Positions 30,729 through 42,113 of a DNA stretch of 64,000 nucleotides are shown in pieces. The translations under genes were made by a program, and so were the position numbers. The first letter of the stretch is position 1, and every line of letters starts with the position of its first letter. The notes beneath the pieces are model-generated. The model did no database searches. It had not been told where the DNA came from and saw only the letters and a program-made list of their open reading frames with translations. This DNA is from Odiellus spinosus (Eukaryota > Arthropoda > Arachnida > Opiliones > Phalangiidae), in assembly GCA_963920705.1 (NCBI GenBank), contig OY987225.1:2988501-3052500 (forward strand), given 5' to 3'.

Positions 30729-31038
30729 ATGATCAAGAATAGATTCAACATAAGAATATGGAAGAGCTATGCCTTTGTCCGCGCTAGTCTCAAGCGGATG
30801 GAGCCTACGGAGGTCTTACGCTTCGCCTCATGTCACGTGCACAGGAAGCGGTTGGCTGTTTTCTACGATAAGTGCGGGGGGAGGATACCAGGCTGCGGGG
30901 ATAGGCGCTGGCGCTAGAGCTAGCTCTGTCGCAGACCTCGTCAAATCTAGTAAGCTCCACCCGCTCGAAACTAGCGTTATACCAGAGGTGTAGCGTACGG
31001 TACGATATTCTTGTGTTGAATCTATTCTTGGTATGATC
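30729..31038. mobile_element. 310-bp MITE with 30-bp imperfect TIR
   Basis: GATCAAGAATAGATTCAACA and TAAGAATAT on the left are mirrored by ATATTCTTGTGTTGAATCTA and TTCTTGGTATGATC on the right. The interior is GC-richer and not coding by any recognised family. Confidence 0.75.
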
Positions 31039-31337
31039 TAGTCATTTCATATATGTCGACCCATAGCATCATGGCGCGCCTATTTTAAGGCTGCGTTTCT
31101 TCCCTTTCATCCTACCTTTTAGCGGAGCTTTTAGTTGTATTATTCATTACGTAATGTACATTGTATAGCTTTAAATCATTATTCTAGCATTTGGGTTAAA
31201 GTGGCGTTGGAGTCGAGACAATTAGTTCCGCTTTTAACACTCCCAATTTCGAGTAAAGGGGACGAGAATAAAAGTGACCGGATAGGTCTAGCAGCCCGTT
31301 AGATTTTAAAGTTACGGGGTCTATAAGGCTAAGGCGC

Positions 31338-31464
31338 CAATAGAGTAATATCGGTGTGACGTGACGCGACATCACCCACGCTATAATCGCTATTTCCTAT
31401 AAGAAAAACGTTGCTGCCAAAATGGCCGCCATGGTCAATGCTATGGTTCGATACTACTCTATTG
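31338..31464. mobile_element. 127-bp MITE
   Basis: Terminal inverted repeat CAATAGAGTAATATCG on the left and CAATAGAGTAGTATCG (reverse complement) on the right, 15 of 16 matching. The interior includes CAAAATGGCCGCCATGG. No target duplication seen. Confidence 0.65.
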
Positions 31465-32894
31465 AGAACTAAAATCAGCCGAATCGAAAGACTATCGAAG
31501 TCGCTAGACATAGATGACCGCGTATTATTCAGTTTAGATAAACTATCCTGTACCGAAATCTCGCAAGATTTCATCTTTCAAATTTTCTAACGGCTAATAA
31601 TCTTGCCCAAGAGCTTGCTAGGAAGAGAATGTGTGCTCGATTGGCTGAGTTTGGTCACGTGAATGCGCCGCCGCAGATCACTGAATTTTTTCACGAAACC
31701 GGTTTTTATCTTAGCGCCTATATAGAGAAAACCACCTTGAATTGTCACCACGCTACATACCAATAATGGAAAAAATCAGAGATAACGCGGCCTTTTAGGT
31801 GCAGACAAGTCACTGTGGATGATTTTTGAGCTACTAAAGCTCGCCATTAGGTTTTACCCTCGCTTAAATATTAAATTGTTTATTACAACGTATTTAATAA
31901 CGAAAAATTAGAATATTTATTGCGGTAAATTAAAAATTTTTATACATCAATTACCTAATTTTCCCAAGCCTAATTTATTTTTAAGAATGTCCGAAAAAAG
32001 GTCATTAATAGAATTTTATCACGATAGATGGCTGTAGTAGCGATTTTTAATTTTTACGCATCGTTTCTATACCCCCTTAATTATTGTTTGCCGGGGGGCG
32101 TGGATTTCCCGCTCGTTTTGACTTAAAATTTCTCAGCCTAGATCGAGGACCGATCCAGCCGTGACGTTTCGGTTCGCTGCTTAATGACTTCTCGATGATA
32201 ACCTCGCTTTAAGCGTTAGCCTACCGGGCGATTCGTCACACGTCGCTGAACGCTCGGTCACGGAATTTGTCAGTTTTCTCGCTTCTGACGATCAATTTAA
32301 GAAAACTTTCGGGATTACCTTCTAAAAGGTTATAAGCGCGGAACACAATCGATTATAAAGAGTGGCTGTCGCGCATAATCTCTTAATCTTATTATATAAG
32401 AATAAGACGGATTCGAAAATTTTCCGCCGAGAAAATATCTCCAAGAGGCCCAAACTTTGCCCGCCGCCTATGTGACAACAGGAGCGGATCACTAGGAGCT
32501 TCCCCCTGGCTTTAAGAATTCCAGACCCGCCATGAAATACTAATATAATTTGTTTTCCCAGATTTTACAAATATTTAATGACGCACCTCGCTGAACCAGT
32601 TTTTAATATTTTAGGTTAGAGAGGAAGCCCGGTTACCATAAAGGGAACGGCTGATCCGCTCCCGTTGGCCCGATTCGCGAAATATGGAGCTGTTCTTTCA
32701 AGGCACGGCATCGACTGGAAGCATCTACGGATTCGCTCCTACTCCAGCGGTACAACAAAATGAAACTTTCTCTCCCACGCTAGCCGTTTTCGTAAAAGCG
32801 ATTTTTTTTTATCATATTTGACTCGATATTCGCTTTCTTGACATGCTTATCCTGTTATATTCTAATTTATGATAGTGTTCCTACTAAAAAAATA
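31465..32894. other. Unassigned sequence
   Basis: No gene or clear repeat recognised; mixed composition. Confidence 0.3.
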
Positions 32895-33130
32895 TACCTA
32901 AAAAACTAGAACAAGTTGGGAAACCAAAATATTACCTCTCCTCGTCCCAAGTCTAATTGTAAACAAGAAAACTAATGAAACCAGGTGGTCGATGTTAAAA
33001 ATTGATTTTATAATTGGTATGATTATACTTTTGAGTGGGATCAGCCATAAGCGGCGTAATTCACCTCCTATCTACCGGAAACTATTTTTATAGTATCAGA
33101 CCTTGACGACTTACGGAAACCAAAAAAAAT

Positions 33131-33170
<40 letters not shown>

Positions 33171-33246
33171 CATTGGTGGGACCTAACCTAACCCAACCCA
33201 ACCTAACCAAAGCCATGTAAAAAAAACTGAAAAAACAAAAAAACTT

Positions 33247-33283
<37 letters not shown>

Positions 33284-35080
33284 TTTCCCGGAAGTCGTCA
33301 AGGTCTGATATATACTATAAAATAGTTTCCAGTAGATAGGCGGTGAATTACGCCTGTTACAGCTGATCCCACTCAAAGTATAATCTTACCTTATAATTAA
33401 AAAATATATATATATATATATAAAATAAGAAATAGGAGTGGCACACTTCTTGCTGTAAGGTTACTTATGCCGCCAGCTGGTAGAAAGTTACAGCATATTT
33501 ATTTACAAAATAAAATGAAATTTAAATATGATATTATGATAGCAGAAGACTAATACTATTTTATTAAGCATAACTGATACGAAAAAATCGTATAAAAATA
33601 ACAAGAAAACTAATGAAACCAGGTAGACGATGTTAAAAATTTATTTTATAATTTTTGGGTTAAAATAAGAAAGAGGAGTGGCACACTTCTTGCTATAAGG
33701 TTACTTTTGCCGCTACACTATTTACACGATGAAACTCCTGTTGGTAGAACGTTTACATCATATTTATTTCCAAAATGAAATTAAATTTAAATATGATATT
33801 ATAATAGAAGAAGACTAATACTATTTTATTAAGCATAAATGATACGAAAAAATCGTATTAAAATAATTAGTCAAATTCTAATGACAATTAAAAATAGGAG
33901 CGACGTATTCAGCTACATGGTCATGTTTAGTTTTATTTTCACTCTCTCGAAAGAGTCGAATATTCTACGAAGAGACCCCATGCTCCGTGCAAGCACGGAC
34001 GCGCCATACCACTACCTTAATTTTCGAGCCTCTGTTATTTTACAGATACATAATAGTTGAAGTTTATCTTAAATTAAAATTATTCTAACCAAAAGTAAAA
34101 CAATAAAACCATAATTAAATTATTTTCAAGCTATAGGACTAAATTAAACGTAATGATGATAGAATTCAATTAACTATGATTAAACAAATTGTAGTTGAAA
34201 TGGATTTTACAAGAATAAACACAACTGAATTTCTAGATTATTTATTATTAATTAATTTAAACCTAAGACTGAATTAAAGAGAATGATGTGACTAAACAAA
34301 TTATAGAAAATGACTTAATGAGTTTGACCTTCCTTGACTGAAAGGTATTAAGGTAAGCTTTAAGCCGAGTTCGAGGGAAACTAGTGTCACCTACAGCATA
34401 AGCTACTAATTATTCCATGCTTACAGATAGAAAGTTAATTTACAAAATATAATTAAATTTAAATATGATTTTTTGAGAGAGGACTAGAACTAATTATTAT
34501 AGAATTTAAAAAACCGTACGCCTTTATTTCGTTATACTGCTGTAGTCCTACTTCCTACTAATCTAGCGTCACCTGTGACAAAAAGTTAACGCCAAATTAA
34601 TTTAATAAATATAATTAAATTTGAATATTATATTATGATCGTTTAAGACTAGTAATATTTTATTTTATAATGTAAATTACGAGTAATAAGCTTTTAATTT
34701 TTTTTTAATTGGATACATATATAAAGCATTATACGCGACGCTACTATTACACGGCCTGGCTTCCGTAAAGCACCTATCACAGATTTAAGATGTTTTTATC
34801 TCAGATTCTACCATGTACTTATAGCATCCCAAAAGTTAACAGCGTCGAGCGCGGACAGTGACTGGGAGGGAGACCTCCTGTGAGAGATTTTATTTGAAAT
34901 GAAAATTTCAGAATTTGGAAATTGTACCGCCACCTATGAGAAGAGTGGTGAACTAAATTAGAATTTTCTTGCGATGACGTAATTGCGAACACGGCGAACG
35001 ACGGACACACACACACACACACACACACACACGATCAGGACAGAACCTCTCAGTGAACTAAAGTTCACTCGGAGAGGTAA
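32895..35080 (+). repeat. Composite repeat module B, copy 2
   Basis: Matches 2525-4835 in order: GGAAACCAAAATATTACCTC, the two 300-bp tandem units, the AT-rich body and the SINE-like tail with an (AC)n tract at 35008-35032 and the AACTAAAGTT hairpin. A 375-bp MITE (33016-33390) interrupts the first unit. Confidence 0.8.
33016..33390. mobile_element. hAT-type MITE with 8-bp target duplication
   Basis: TTATAATT flanks both ends (33008-33015 and 33391-33398), and copy 1 of module B lacks the insert at this point. The TIR starts GGTATGATTATACTTTTGAG on the left and GGTAAGATTATACTTTGAG on the right, with over 90 bp of arm. The core has two homopolymer T tracts (about 33 each) around CCTAACCTAACCCAACCC, a TTAGG-like tract. 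An 8-bp duplication points to the hAT group. Confidence 0.88.
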
Positions 35081-35120
35081 TAAAAATATAATTAGACAAG
35101 GCTTGATTAAACTTGTAAGC

Positions 35121-35400
35121 ATATATTAATTTTAAACATTGAGAATTAATCTTATCAACCTAAATAACTATTAACATTAATTCTACAATGGTATAGGAAC
35201 CTGGCACAAAGAGGTTCCCTTTCTATCCCCCATTTGACCCCCACCCAGGGATTTTGTGGAAACTATAGATAATACCAGAATGACGACCAAATAACCCAAA
35301 TTAATTCTACAAGGCTATTAACTTATTTTAATTTGCTAACCTAAATAATAGTTTGGGCTGGGTTGATAACATTATTAATTCTCAATGTTTTAATTTTATA
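35121..35400. repeat. 280-bp fold-back
   Basis: ATATTAATTTTAAACATTGA then GAATTAATCTTATCAACC on the left is mirrored by GGTTGATAACATTATTAATT then CTCAATGTTTTAATTTTATA on the right. A second internal pair is AACTATTAACATTAATTCTA / AATTAATTCTACAAGGC. No coding content. Confidence 0.7.
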
Positions 35401-36030
35401 TATTCTTAAAGTTAAAAGATCTCAAAGAAATAAGAGTTCTTACCTAGCCACGGATCTCCGATAGTCTCGGGCAGCTACGTTATCATGGTTTAAATTAATT
35501 CACTAAAATAATTGAATTCGAAGAACAAAAGCTTTGATGTTCTACCCTTCTTTTAACATTAAAATTAAAAAAAGGCGGCTTCATTAACGGTTCATGATTT
35601 TCACCAGGAGCCAGCTCATGCTGTCGCCAACAAAAAAAATATACTGAATATTTTTCAAAAGTAAAAACGAAATAACATTTTTTTTTTCGTTTTACGGAAG
35701 CTTGTAATGTTTTAACCGTGGTATATGTAGTCCCCTTTTCAATCCATTTCTTTCCTTTATTGACAAATCATGTGTGGCGGAATAATCATACGATTATCAG
35801 GTCGAATTTATACGTGAAAACTTAATCAAGCTTTATAAAATATTTTAAACGACAAAAGGCCCAACTGTTTGAATCTTCTCGAATGTGTTTTTTAGCTCGA
35901 CCCTATACTTGTATAGGTTCTAGCTAGTGTTTTGAGTCGTGCTGGTAGTCTGAATTCTAAAGTCGGTGGCCCAGAAATGACGAAAAACCGCGAAAAACGT
36001 CATCGTATCGAAAAAACATTCGTTTCTTAT
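35401..36030. other. Unassigned sequence
   Basis: No gene or repeat recognised. Confidence 0.3.
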
Positions 36031-36160
36031 CCACCAGACGTCACGACGTGATGTCCCAATATATATATATCCACCAGACGTCACGACGTGATGTCCCAAT
36101 ATATATATATATAGAAATAACCTTCGTCTCTTTTCCACCAGACGTCACGACGTGATGTCC
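36031..36160. repeat. Three copies of a CRE-like palindromic unit
   Basis: The unit CCACCAGACGTCACGACGTG then ATGTCC occurs at 36031, 36071 and 36136, the first two separated by (AT)n. GACGTCACGACGTGATGTC is an imperfect palindrome containing a GACGTCA/CACGTC word resembling cAMP-response or bZIP sites. It could be a regulatory cluster or a simple tandem duplication. Confidence 0.7.
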
Positions 36161-36501
36161 GAGACAAATTTAAAATTTCAATTTTTTTTTCAATATCGAT
36201 TTTCCATCCAAGTGGTCTCCCGAAATACTGAATCGCGCCGAGTCGCGCTCGCCGCTGCATAGCTTTATGATCGAGTGTTAAACGCTCATCCCCGTTACCA
36301 CTGGTACATGGTTAAACTTTACCGAAAAACTCCTTATATCTTCATAGATATACAATACAGATAAAAAGGTAGCTTATGAATGTTTCGGTTCGAGTCTGTC
36401 AGTAATGAAAACTCAAAAATAACAAACCAGTCGTCTCGAACGAGATAATAAGGGAGCTAATGCGTGTTGGGTTTGAGTATGTCAGAAATAAAATATTTGA
36501 T

Positions 36502-36552
36502 TTGAAAAACACGATTTGAAAAACGCGATTTGGAAAACACGATTTGAAAAAC
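36502..36552. repeat. Short tandem repeat (about 15 bp x 4)
   Basis: GATTTGAAAAACACG-type units, with one GGAAAACACG variant. Confidence 0.85.
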
Positions 36553-36819
36553 TTTACGCAACTTCGCGTTTAAAGGAATTTCGAAACGCCATTCAAATTG
36601 TTCAAAGAGCGTTTATGCATGCATAGCAAGCCCCTGCTATAGCATCATTCTTTCAGCCTTTTTTACAATGTCATGGTTCTAGCTATTCCTATGGGCTAGA
36701 CCATCTTGTTGATTCTGAAAAGAAATAAAACCTTCATAGGTAGAATTACCATTTTTTTCCACAAACCGTGAAAATTTTGTCGCGTTTTTAATTTTTTGAA
36801 ATGTTTGGTTTATTTCCAG

Positions 36820-37729
36820 CACTCGCATTCGCTCGACCCCTGCGCTTCGGCTTCACCGAAAGTCGCGTCGGGAAAACATCCGCGGCTAAGGGTTCAAGAA
36901 GGAATTTCATTGGTTAAATTTGTTTATATAGTTTTACACGCAATGAAGTACTTAAAGGGAGAATGCAACCTAATTACAAGTGATTTTTTTAATCGATTCC
37001 TTATCGTTTAAATAGGCCTAATCCACCGATAAAAAGTTTACAATACAAATATTAAACTAGAAATAAATTTAAAACTTACCCTGAAAATAGGCTTAGGGGA
37101 TTCATGGAGATCCTGAATCGCGTCCGTGTAACGTCTAGCGACCAATGAGCAAAGGCCCGTCGTTCACGCGAGATCTCCACGAGACTTACGTCGCGCGCGA
37201 TTGGTCGCTAGACCTTACACGCGAGGAAATCAGGAGCTCCGTGAATCCCACCAAGCCTATTTTCAGGGAAAGTTTTAAATTTATTTCTAGTTTAATATTT
37301 GTTTGTAAATATTTTCAGTAGTGGATTAGGCCTATTTAAAATATAAGGAATCGATAAAAAATCACTTGTTGTTAGGTTGCATCCTCCCTTTAACGGTTCT
37401 GAAGGAGATGAGAAACGTAAAACCAGACGTATTCCAAACACGGGAAACGCCTTCCAACTGCGGAACGAACGAATCTCATTTTCAAAGCCCGCAGACGATG
37501 GACAAGAGAAGCACACTGACTGTTAGCGAGACCCAAATTGTGGATTCGATGCCCTCTAACGAAAATTTCTTTCCCGCGTTTATTCCATCATTTACGACAG
37601 AGACCAATTTTGCTATTCTTGTACTCGTCGGAGGGGAAACATATATAAATGCGCTAGAACTTTGGGATGCAAAACCATGCATACACGAATCGCGGAACTG
37701 CAATGGACGAAAAATTAACAACCCGAAAG
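36820..37729 (+). CDS. Unrecognised exon split by a TTAA MITE
   Basis: The acceptor TTGGTTTATTTCCAG precedes 36820. The frame is open to 36955, reading HSHSLDPCASASPKVASGKH, then PRLRVQEGISLVKFVYIVLH. If the MITE at 36956-37389 and one TTAA copy are removed, the same frame continues from 37394 without a stop for over 120 codons. It passes FPAFIPSFTTETNFAILVLV then GGETYINALELWDAKPC, and a cysteine-rich CIHESRNCNGRKINNPKGEC, to a donor AAAG|GTGAAT at 37729 (or a stop at 37764). The AILVLVGGETYINALELWD piece faintly resembles a kelch blade. With the MITE in place the frame is broken, so the allele is a pseudogene, or the MITE is spliced out or polymorphic. A hydrophobic minus-strand reading of 37482-37721 is the competing interpretation. 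Confidence 0.35.
36956..37389. mobile_element. piggyBac-type MITE, copy 2 (TTAA target)
   Basis: TTAA at 36952-36955 and 37390-37393. TIR AGGGAGAATGCAACCTAAT, with AGGGAGGATGCAACCTAAC on the right. About 56 bp longer than copy 1, because copy 1 lost part of its right arm. The palindromic interior is as in copy 1, with the centre in the opposite orientation. Confidence 0.9.
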
Positions 37730-37764
37730 GTGAATGTAAATCAATGGAAGAAAACGTACTTTAG

Positions 37765-38791
37765 GCGCAACGCAATACGATTAATATATTGAAGCAATAG
37801 GTGTCGGCATATTGTTTGCCTTTAAAAAATCATCCACCGCAACCTTGGCATCGTCCCATGTCACGATTGTGATACTAAAGTGAGCCACTCATTTAGTCGC
37901 GCGTTCTCGTCAAGATTTCCAATTATTAATATTTTATGAAAGGGAAAGTTGGAGCCAAAAATGGAACTGATTTCGATTTTATTTTCGGAATCACCTGATG
38001 CCAAACAGTGTAGGAAATATATATATTTTTTTCAACTGGTCCTTGGAACCACTAACCCCTGCCATATCCTATTATGAAACTGGTCATTAGGACCAGTTAC
38101 CCTTGGCCTAATTATTATTTTACTTGTCACATTGTAAAATTAGTTGTAGCATAAGAAAAATAATTATCATAAGTAAGACTCGCCCATAGGCGCAATATAA
38201 ACGGCATTTACCATCTAAACTTGGCGCGCTTACGCATATACCCCCCGTGTGAGAGATTTAGGTACCACCGGAAAAAGGGGGAAAACCACTCAAGTGGGGC
38301 TGAGGAACTCTAGCGCCCCGATGCGGTAGCAGAGGCGCAAAAAGTAAATACGGCCGCTAGATTAGACTCCAGCAGCGAGGCAAGTTTTTCCCGGGTGACG
38401 GCGTAAGCCATGAACTGCGGTATGACTTCCCGTGGTTAGCCAGCGACTGCCCCAACTACATCTGTATTTCGAGGGGTCTCTTTATAACGTGGAGTGACGT
38501 AATCACTCCACGTAAAAAAACGGTTTTGATAGTCGAATATGTCCTTTTTTGGAAAAATATTAATCATAATAATATCCTAGAGCTCCGTTTTCAATCAAAA
38601 ATTTTTTGGCGAAAAAAGAAACTGTAGAAAATATCTTAGTATGACGAAAAAGTTACTTGTTTTGGCCAAAATATATTGGTTGAAAACGCGCCTACTAAAA
38701 CCACTATAATATTAAAAAATTTAAATTGTAATTTCTCTATAAGTCAACTTCTTTTTGTATAATAATATCTCTTGTTAGCACTGTTGTGGTA
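37765..38791. other. Unassigned sequence
   Basis: No gene recognised. 38030-38110 has two diverged copies of AACTGGTCxTTxGGACCA-like words. Confidence 0.3.
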
Positions 38792-38989
38792 AGTAGTTTA
38801 AGCCTATACAAAGAGAAAGGGGAAAACAGTTATCTTTCCACCCCTTCCAAAACAACCAATGACGTCATCAAATCAACAAATTAGCATAATCCCCGCCCCC
38901 AAAAACAACAAATGACGTCATTTGTTGTTTTTAGGGGGTGGAAAGATAAAAGTGTTTTCCCCTTTCTCTTTGTATAGGTTTAAACTACT
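38792..38989. mobile_element. 198-bp fold-back MITE with a CRE at its centre
   Basis: The arms begin AGTAGTTTAAGCCTATACAA and are mirrored by TTGTATAGGTTTAAACTACT. AGAGAAAGGGGAAAAC and GGAAAGATAA are also mirrored. At 38901-38932 there is a perfect 32-bp palindrome, AAAAACAACAAATGAC and its reverse complement, whose middle is TGACGTCA. A second TGACGTCA lies at 38861. The element therefore carries two consensus CRE/ATF sites. Confidence 0.8.
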
Positions 38990-39564
38990 GCGGTATTTAA
39001 TCAAGAGAAACGGCGGCGAATAAATAGCTGGCAATAAATTCGTCTTGCATTAGTTGAAATAATGCAAACGAAGGGATAAAACTATTTTATTTTACTCTCC
39101 TTCAAAAAAGCAGTACTTTTTATTATTTTCAATGATTTTCTACATATATATATTGAGGCATATGGTATGTATAATTTAGGTGTTTTTACAGAGGAATTTA
39201 TTTTTTACTTTTATATAAAAGGCAACCAAACCATTAGCAAGTAAGTCTGATAGATGAGGTACGGACATTCCGAGCCAGATTCCAAGATAACCTCCAACGT
39301 AGCTGAAAAGTTCAGCTGGCTGTAGCAAATAGAAAATAAAGTACACATAGAAATATTTACTAGGCTCGGTGCATATTCCACGAAAGCGCCATCTGTCGCA
39401 AATAATTTAAATAAGTATTAAACTATAAAAACGTTTGAAATTACGTAAAATTTGCTGTCAGAAAACATTCTATCATATACATAAAATTCGGAAGCCATTC
39501 TACCTCAAGATTCTTGCAAAAAAAAAAGTTTTTACATTACAGTGTCTAAGATTAACAATACAAA

Positions 39565-39927
39565 CCAAGGATAATACAGAAAAGGATACGAAATGGCGTG
39601 CCTTACTGGCTCCCTGCCCGTTAACGGCTTTACTCCCACAGTTGGGAGAGCAAGGGGAAGGAAATGGGGATCTGATCCTGGTAGAATCAGTACTTGGCGC
39701 TCTCGCTCCACAGTGGCGGCGCCAGAGTTTTTTTTACGCGAGAGGACCTTCTGGCGAGACTAAGCTAGTTGCGAATTTTTCCCTCTAGATGGAAAACGCT
39801 AGTGATTTACCAGGAAGCGGCTCCCACTTTTCAACCCACCCCATCTACCCGTTGGGGGGTGACTACTGTCACGGGCGGGGAGCCAGTAAGGCACGTCATT
39901 TCGTATCCTTCTCTGTATTATCCTTGG
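39565..39927. mobile_element. 363-bp fold-back element
   Basis: CCAAGGATAATACAGAAAAG and GATACGAAATGGCGTGCCTT on the left are mirrored at 39870-39927 with few mismatches (about 57-bp TIR). The interior has CAGTGGCGGCGCCAGAG, like a hAT terminus, and GC-rich words. Plus-strand open frames here run through the TIR and are not genes. Confidence 0.8.
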
Positions 39928-41187
39928 GCCAACGTAGAGAAACGACCTGAGGGATAAAAATCATTTCCTGAAACTCGTTCCATCCCCCATGTTTATTCAC
40001 CTGAGTTACAAAAATCTGTGGTCGTGGTGAGATATTTTTCATCGCTCTGTCTATGAAAGACCGTGAGTTTTCACAGAGCTATTCCGTGGATAAATTACCT
40101 CACTGTGACGAATTTTTATTGACTGGCTATATTATGTACGTGTCTTAAGGATGTTTTTCTACGTGTAATTGCGGAACGACCAGTTTAGCTATTTTGTTAC
40201 ATTATTTATTTTTGACAATACACGATTCTTAAAGTTAAGTAAAAGTGAAAATCGATCGATATAATGGGTTACATCGTAAGAAACTTAATTACCATAAGTT
40301 AGACTCATCTATAGAAGTATACGTTTATAACTTATCTTCTATAAGTATGACACTTCTATTGTTTTACATGGATTTTTCTTAATGAGACCTTGTCGTAAGA
40401 TCGACCATAGAATATGGACCGCCAAATCGTGCGAAAACCCAGTCAAAAATAATTATTGTGATGATTTTTATTGGCTACTTCGGGGTCACGTGTGGTATTT
40501 TCGTTTTTCATGCCAGCGAATAGAATTATTTTGCATATTAAGGAGGGTCTCAGCCACTTCCCAGGGTGATCTACTTTTAAGAAATTTGATAGCGAATGTG
40601 ATGGTGGTTTCCCGATATTGTAGACTAAAACCGTCACCCCTATAAAAATTTAGGTTATGAATTCCGTCATATGACGTCGTATAAAAGTCATTTTCAAGTC
40701 ATATGCTGGTTATTCAAAATGATCTGCCAAAAGTGCTCATTTTGAGGTCGCGATTTATGATCAATACATCATATGCCATGAGCAAATAGTCACCAAGAAT
40801 AATGTTTGATTATTTCAAATTATTGGCAACGTCATATTTAATGGGCAGTTACTCTTCGTGATGGTACGAGTCATGAATGATGTCTATAAAAAACACTATA
40901 ACCTTTCCATTCATTGCTTATGACTTGAGAGTCAGCGCATGTGACTATTACATTACTAAATATGATTTTACAATCATTTCATATGATTTCTTCTATTTGT
41001 TGCGTTCGCTTCTATTTGTTGCGTTCGCTCCTTAAAGAAATATCATCTTTTATATCACTTTAACTACAAAGTCATTGACAAAGACTCGACGGTCAGTGTA
41101 CATAACGAATGAATTATAATTTTTTTTTTAAGAACTACTATTCTCACGTAGTTACTTATAATTTTAGAGTCATACTAAATGACCTAC
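39928..41187. other. Unassigned sequence with a small direct repeat
   Basis: No gene recognised. TTCTATTTGTTGCGTTCGCT occurs twice in tandem at about 40990-41028. TCATATGACGTCGTAT at 40668 is a near-palindrome. Several CATATG/TGAC words recur to 40930. Confidence 0.4.
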
Positions 41188-41195
41188 GAATCGAT

Positions 41196-42113
41196 GGTAT
41201 TAGCGCAGTTCCTATTAGCTCAAATCCCATTAGTGCAGTTCCTATCGCGCAGTTTCCCATTAGCGCCGTTCCCATTAGCGCAATTTACCATTAGCGCGGT
41301 TCCCATTTGCGCCGTCCCCACTTGCGCAATTTCCCTTTAGCGCAATTTCCCATTAGGGCCGTTCCCATTAGCGCCATTCCCGTCAGCGCCGTTTCCCATT
41401 AGCGCGGCTCCCCTTTAGCGCAATTTCCCATTAGCGCCGTTTCCCATGCTAAAATAAAGGAAAGTGGTAGTACTAAATTTCAAATTTTCCATTAGGTTGA
41501 TAAATAATAGGCCAAATAGTTTTTTAGGTGCCAGATGAAAACGTATAAATATGAAAGCCCCTTATCTCATTATTTTAGTATTGCACTGACTCGGCTACAC
41601 TGTACCACGATCGTAAATAAATGTATATTTTATATCTATATTAAATCTCGTAGTCAATCAATTAAGACTTAATCATGAACCTAACAGTAATGCTCATTTG
41701 TTAATTCTCTTTTAGAAAACATCGTTTTTGAACGTAATTCATTGGTTTAGGTTAGTTCTTCTGAGACAATAAATGCTGAAACAGGAAACCCTTGTGAAGG
41801 TAGGGTTAAAAACATTTTAGGAAAGAGTGGATTGCGCGTCTAGGACATAGCGGTTATTGGGTAACTGCGCTAATGGGAAACAGCGCTAATGGGAAACTGC
41901 GCTAATTGGAAATTGCGCAAAGGGGGACGGCGCTAATGGGAACGGCGCAAGTGGAAATGGCGCTAATGGGAAACTGCGCAAATGGGAAACTGCGCTAATG
42001 GGAATGGCGTTAATTGCAAATTGCGCAAATGGGATACTGTGCAAATGGGGACGGCGCTAATGGGAACCGCGCTAATCGGAAACTGCGCTAATGGGCACTG
42101 CGCTAATGGGCAT
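41196..42113. repeat. Fold-back element with GCGCTAATGGGAAC word arrays, family H
   Basis: The left arm (41196-41455) is a run of about 16 degenerate words such as CCCATTAGCGCAGTTCC. The right arm (41853-42113) is the reverse complement type, GCGCTAATGGGAACTGCG, about 14 times. The core (41456-41852) is AT-rich with AGGTTAGTT. Fragments of the same word array flank 61751-62208. No coding capacity; minus and plus frames through the arms are repeat artefacts. Confidence 0.85.

Noticed and set aside
31329..31574. Minus-strand frame reading GGHFGSNVFLIG then SDYSVGDVASRHTDITLLA, which looks like the middle of an IR S1 lobe
   Set aside because: It coincides almost exactly with a 127-bp MITE whose 15/16-bp inverted ends code the key residues, and it lies on the wrong side of the other candidate upstream exon. 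Chance resemblance is more likely.
37482..37721. Minus-strand frame ending in a membrane-like helix (IWVSLTVSVLLLSIVCGL), considered as an IR M1 exon
   Set aside because: A stop follows the helix with no good donor, the pre-M1 part lacks the usual motif, and the plus-strand frame is longer and has splice sites on both ends.
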